Notes under the pieces: generated by a model
The model's input: only the letters and a program-made list of their open reading frames with translations
Told to the model about the DNA's origin: nothing
Database searches by the model: none
Assembly: GCA_948999435.1 (NCBI GenBank)
Contig: CARJCM010000006.1
Span: 1-36,126, forward strand
DNA length: 36,126 nucleotides
Direction of reading: 5' to 3'
From: an uncultured Bacilli bacterium
GTDB taxonomy: Bacteria > Bacillota_I > Bacilli_A > RF39 > UBA660
Made by a program: the position numbers and the translations under genes
Shown here: in pieces, positions 34,301 through 36,126 of the stretch
How positions within the stretch are numbered: position 1 is the first letter of the stretch
How the letters are laid out: each line of letters begins with the position of its first letter

Positions 34301-36126
34301 GTAATATCTTCAACTCTTTCGATATTAAAAGTATACGTTGTACTTTCTACTCCATCTAAATCTACCTTAATAGTAAGTATTTTATCATCTATACCTACAT
34401 AACGTGGCTCTGTAATAGTAATTTTAGCATCACTAAACCAAGCTTTAGCATCAATAAATAATTCTCTAGTTGAATTTGAAAGTTCCAAAGTATAATCTGT
34501 TTTTAAAGGATTGAAATCTCCAATTAAAGTACCATTTTTAATTTCTAAACTTTTTAGGATAGTAGATTTTTTTCTTTTAAAAGTAAAATTATAAGTAGCA
34601 TTAGCTAAATCTTTTTCACTATTAACAATCAAAGTTTTAGAAAGTTCCTCTTCTGTAAAATCATATATTGTATCTGTTGGAATAATTTGATTTGGATATT
34701 TTTTCAACAACTCTAAATTTATTTTTGTTACTTCAGTAGGTATTTCAACTTGATAATTATATAAATCTTCTCTAAAATCCGGATTTAAAATACCATTAAC
34801 TTTAAAACCTGCGATAGAAGCCGATGAACTAGCATTTCTTGTAACATTAATATTATATATAGTTATCTCGCCATTAGCATTAGTAAAAGTTACAGGATAA
34901 ACAAAAGTCCCGGCCTCCACAGTAAAAGTACCCGTACCAGTTACTAAACCATCACCTTTTTTTAATTCTGCTTCAATTGTTAGTTCTGTCTCATCAATAT
35001 CTAAGTATAAATCATATTCTTTGATTAAGGGCGAAAATTCAGGTGTAAGTTCCCCTACTGAGGTTTTTATATTTAATATTTCATCTAATAAACTTGGATC
35101 ATAATATGTAATTTTAGCATAACCATTGCCTCCATTACCAGTCATTGTCCCAGTACCAGTATAATCAGGCATAGATGTATTTCCAGCAATAGTTTTCGCA
35201 TCAGCCAAGTAGTATTTAGAATCCACATTATAACCAGTTGGTACAGAAGTAACTGAATCACTAGTCCAAATAAAGCCCGAACCGCCTCCGGCGCCTTCCC
35301 AACCTTTGCCAGAACGCGCATGATAACCACCATACCAACCACCTCCAGCACCAGGGCCACCATAAGCAGTTGAAGTATAATTTAAATTACTAGAAGTAGC
35401 CGCAAAACCTTTTCCAAAAGCCCAGCCAGAAGTTTGCGTGCCTGGATTTCCTGTTTCAGCGCTGCTAACAATGCCAGAAACTCCGCCGCCATCACCACCA
35501 CGTTCAATACCATCATATTCTCGGTTACCATCCATACCGCCACCGCCGCCTCCACCAGCGACGATTAGGCGTGATTTTAATGATACTTCAGCATCCCAAA
35601 CCCCTTTTATTAAACGAATATCAGTGGCACCACCACCACTTGCAGCTAAATCTATAGCTCCCGAACCAGCTTTATAGCCAGAACCTCCTCCGTTATAACC
35701 ACCTGGAGCGGTACAGCGTAAAGTAGCACAATAAGTACCTTCACCACCTACGTATATATATAGCTTTTCTCCTTCATTTAAATGAACACTTCCAGTAGAA
35801 TATCCACCTTTTCCCCCATAACCAAGTTCAACATTAGCTTTTTGATGAGCACCACCACCTTGAGCGCCCCATACTTCTAATTTGTAATTACCTGTAAAAG
35901 GTGCTACAAATTCTTGATAGTCTCCTGTATAATCAAAAGTATTAGTAATAGGCTCTAAAGTTTTAGCATATTCTCTATTAATAATAAAAGTATATGTACT
36001 AGAAATAAATCCATCTTTTAAAGCTGTTATTTCTATAACATTTTTCCCTACATTTAAAGTTGTTCTATTAATTTTATATGTTACATCATCGCTTACTACA
36101 ATATTAGGATTTATCTCATTTATTTC
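28333..36126 (-). CDS. Giant secreted adhesin-like protein with C-terminal dockerin (gene A; N-terminus beyond the right edge)
   Basis: The frame is open from the window end (codon boundary at 36126) to the TAA at 28333, giving 2597 visible residues. An internal ATG at 35535 falls inside a glycine-rich domain and is not the start. The visible part opens in a cadherin-like unit that matches the one before glycine-rich domain 2 of gene B, so the signal peptide, the first glycine-rich domain and most of two units should lie outside. Two glycine-rich domains follow (about 35945-35100 and 34293-33450), separated by three cadherin-like units. Then come 17 units colinear with genes B and C, a pre-dockerin module (EDYVIGISPSTI) and a dockerin identical in its loops to that of C. 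There is no sorting signal. The ends EDYVIGISPSTI to DTSEVGESE match C rather than B. Confidence 0.92.
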   Translation of the reverse strand, partial: EINEINPNIVVSDDVTYKINRTTLNVGKNVIEITALKDGFISSTYTFIINREYAKTLEPITNTFDYTGDYQEFVAPFTGNYKLEVWGAQGGGAHQKANVELGYGGKGGYSTGSVHLNEGEKLYIYVGGEGTYCATLRCTAPGGYNGGGSGYKAGSGAIDLAASGGGATDIRLIKGVWDAEVSLKSRLIVAGGGGGGGMDGNREYDGIERGGDGGGVSGIVSSAETGNPGTQTSGWAFGKGFAATSSNLNYTSTAYGGPGAGGGWYGGYHARSGKGWEGAGGGSGFIWTSDSVTSVPTGYNVDSKYYLADAKTIAGNTSMPDYTGTGTMTGNGGNGYAKITYYDPSLLDEILNIKTSVGELTPEFSPLIKEYDLYLDIDETELTIEAELKKGDGLVTGTGTFTVEAGTFVYPVTFTNANGEITIYNINVTRNASSSASIAGFKVNGILNPDFREDLYNYQVEIPTEVTKINLELLKKYPNQIIPTDTIYDFTEEELSKTLIVNSEKDLANATYNFTFKRKKSTILKSLEIKNGTLIGDFNPLKTDYTLELSNSTRELFIDAKAWFSDAKITITEPRYVGIDDKILTIKVDLDGVESTTYTFNIERVEDITYDIEEGYKYTGDYQEFIAPFTGNYKLEVWGAQGGGAHQKANAELGNGGKGGYSTGTVFLNSGEKLYIYVGGEGTYCATARCVSPGGYNGGGSGYKVNSSSIDLAASGGGATDIRFIPGVWSDNSSLLSRLIVAGGGGGGGMDGNREYAGIERGGDGGGISGIVSNVETGNPGTQTSGWAFGKGFAATSSNLNYTSTLYGGPGGGGGWYGGYHARSGRGWEGAGGGSGFVFTKSTFKNTPSGYSVDTKYYLKDAETIAGNAQMPTYDGLDLMTGNSGNGYAKITATGGVSGDTFLDSITLNDGDIQIPFEPWTLEYNIFMDKDTPILKVNAISKDSNATIIGNGEFNIAPGESKHNIIVSTSDGSYKTYIINITKEPSDDATPKNITIKNPQSYLCGSSKILCNYSFKDSENNYEIVYPFETTNLTFNAELKSPYQSVTYYLVTDDGDVELNDGKLILDNNVSNVKVKITSESGIENFYNYKITKDASGNNVLKTLEIVSPPVDIEFDSYIYQYTFTVPSATERLELKLEAVNPQATILVDGNENLKVGMNQIKIKVTAENGNSRTYILNVYKEKSDNAYLSSLNITNDNNEELELTPTFNKLFTNYNAIASSSDKTITINAIPEEGIVTGNGTFNLVSGKNVFPITVTSESGETMIYEVIVMKSRNNNSNLLNIEVEGYELTPEFDKATKNYTVSIPKSVNSLNVKVTPEEESTTYTIRGNTNLIDKSNTIVITSIAEDKTYQVYQIVVLKETSDNNYLKNIEVTNGVLNEVFDRENLTYTIDVDSSINSININGIKDNESATIKGNGTYALVTGENIINLVVTSESGNERVYTIKVNKKLNGDTSLEYVTNNRGSEVIKQEDTTLGYDYLINVQYEVNTIEIVGKPNSRTSVITGNGNYNLNPGDNNITLRVTAEDGNSKDYIVKVVRDLSNNDDLSFLFIQEGGLSPIFSETTIYYDVLVPFNTNTLHITAIPEDINAFVDVSLSSNVDTFKYNVDISSLVVNESKDIDIVVTAENGDIKIYTIHVTKQSETTEDLTLLSLETNRGELIPVFNPNTLNYTLEVENDITDITITAEAFNPNVNIEGLGTYNLKVGKNSIPIFVVGESEIQKDYQIVVTRKKSNDASLSNLVVKSHVLNPYFNKDVLEYNLITSNNALEFTIIKPTESEATYEVLGNNDFKTGENIVTIRVTAPDGVTTKDYILKVEKTGSKNNNLANLEVVDYTLTPKFHKGVTLYTTEVSNDVNSIVIEALPEDKNATINGTGLKTIVTGENYFEVVVTSEMGDKKVYTILVVKEASDNNYLSSLKVSEGVLNPIFDKELNVYTVSVPYNISSIEISGKLEDSNATVSGFGTFNLVIGDNDFSIAVTSESGLIRTYNLKVIREDIVSAYLTDLDIKGYQLDTEFNKEILEYFITVPSDVDNIELTLVPEDAKADIEVIGDTNLEVGMNEVHIKVTASDKITTLEYIIYVNKEMSTNNYLSSLTSSLGDLMPDFEPTILEYTIEVPRETETIIINATTQDKSANITSGLGEHSLVLGNNIVFIKVKSAIGITRTYKVNVIRKADDNNYLQSLKVMYLNEEILINPEFNKEINEYDVTVNSDFNFVQIKADAINENATITGTGIKELKTGLNKFEIVVTAENGSINTYILNITKEVSSNNYLTNLIPSSGSLNPKFNKDILEYTLDLGYETSELEFNAILESNLAHVTGIESKVVSEGLSTREIIVTAEDGSVRTYKVNVNKETAAEARLENLEIDGYSFEFNPDTFTYNIQVSKSKKVLLESEITAIPKDENATVNMMGDLNLTDGIVNIYVIEVIAKDGYTTQTYTLNITRDSAEYTLRSNKYEIVRFEENTEEDYVIGISPSTIISDFKNNFENSPEDLKVYLDTSEVGESELTATALVLKLEKNGRVYDTLRVIVRGDLTKDGKVNITDQVKMINYVGRTTTFDKYQMLAGDLTFDGKVNITDQVKIINYVGRTISDLNNKPTN
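28496..28866 (-). repeat. Gene A partner of the 371-bp tract shared with gene C
   Basis: By eye, identical over its length to 10238-10608, bounded by mismatches at 28495 and 28867. It covers the pre-dockerin module and the first dockerin loop. Confidence 0.75.
33450..34293 (-). repeat. Glycine-rich domain 3 of gene A, recent copy of the preceding one
   Basis: It encodes YTGDYQEFIAPFTGNYKLEV, GGYSTGTV, a Cys pair in TYCATARC, GGGATDIRFIPG, SRLIVAGGGG, GNPGTQTSGWAFGKG, GGWYGGYHARSG and GGGSGFVF. Most residues match the other visible glycine-rich domain of gene A (35100-35945), far more closely than the domains of B or C. GGN codons make this a GC-rich island. Confidence 0.75.
35100..35945 (-). 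repeat. Glycine-rich domain 2 of gene A
   Basis: It encodes the same series as domain 3 (NYKLEVWGAQGGGAHQKAN, TYCATLRC, GGGATDIRLIKG, MDGNREYDGIERGGDGGG, GWAFGKGFAATSSNLNYTST, GGYHARSGKGWEGAGGGSGF). The differences are mostly conservative. Glycine-rich domains of this type may fold as poly-glycine II helices beside a beta-sandwich, as in ALK/LTK; that is family knowledge, not visible here. Confidence 0.75.

Noticed and set aside
28333..35535. Gene A starting at ATG 35535
   Set aside because: That Met lies inside the glycine-rich domain, and the frame stays open with good domain matches to 36126; the true start is outside the window.
33450..35945. GC-rich islands as signs of horizontally acquired DNA
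   Set aside because: The GC rise comes from Gly codons (GGN) in glycine-rich domains and appears in every such domain of A, B and C.
1..36126. Mycoplasma-type code with TGA as Trp
   Set aside because: Trp is encoded by TGG throughout, and TGA serves as stop at 9250 and 8332 just before the next gene.

Overview
The window is AT-rich and every supported gene lies on the minus strand, so transcription runs from right to left. Genes use the standard code: Trp is TGG, and TGA ends two of the genes. Shine-Dalgarno sites are of the AGGAAG/GAGGTG type. Large secreted proteins combine glycine-rich (ALK/LTK-type) domains, cadherin-like beta-sandwich repeats and dockerins. I infer a low-GC Bacillota-type, probably gut-associated bacterium. 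No rRNA, tRNA, CRISPR array, transposase or integrase was recognised.

Right part (10075-36126): three giant paralogous surface-protein genes lie in tandem, here called A (28333 to beyond the right edge), B (19178-28216) and C (10075-19077). B and C share one plan: signal peptide, glycine-rich domain, 2 cadherin-like units, second glycine-rich domain, 3 units, third glycine-rich domain, 17 units, a short pre-dockerin module, and a two-loop dockerin at the very C-terminus. A follows the same plan but its N-terminus is cut off by the window edge. Each gene ends in its own hairpin terminator, and B and C each start from a near-identical extended -10 promoter, so they look like three separate transcription units derived from one gene.

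Middle part (7353-10034): a promoter preceded by about 23-bp direct repeats drives three tandem DUF1016/YhcG-type PD-(D/E)XK nuclease genes spaced 9 bp apart. The first copy in transcription order has lost the nuclease core by an in-frame deletion. All three carry, at exactly the same CDS offset, a perfect 17-bp palindrome (8-bp arms, 1-nt centre). Its arms differ from gene to gene but stay fully self-complementary. This is the most unusual signal in the window.

Left part (1-7305): a two-gene operon. D (1353-7235) is a 1960-aa secreted protein with an N-terminal cohesin-like region, 16 cadherin-like units, a Cys-rich calcium-loop array and a dockerin. E starts 17 bp downstream and runs off the left edge; it carries a signal peptide, a cohesin-like domain and cadherin-like units.

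Together, the E (and perhaps D) cohesins and the A-D dockerins suggest a non-catalytic cohesin-dockerin surface assembly. Giant adhesin-like fibres without a sortase motif or membrane anchor of their own would be held on a cohesin scaffold. Domain identities rest on reading motifs by eye; no database search was possible.
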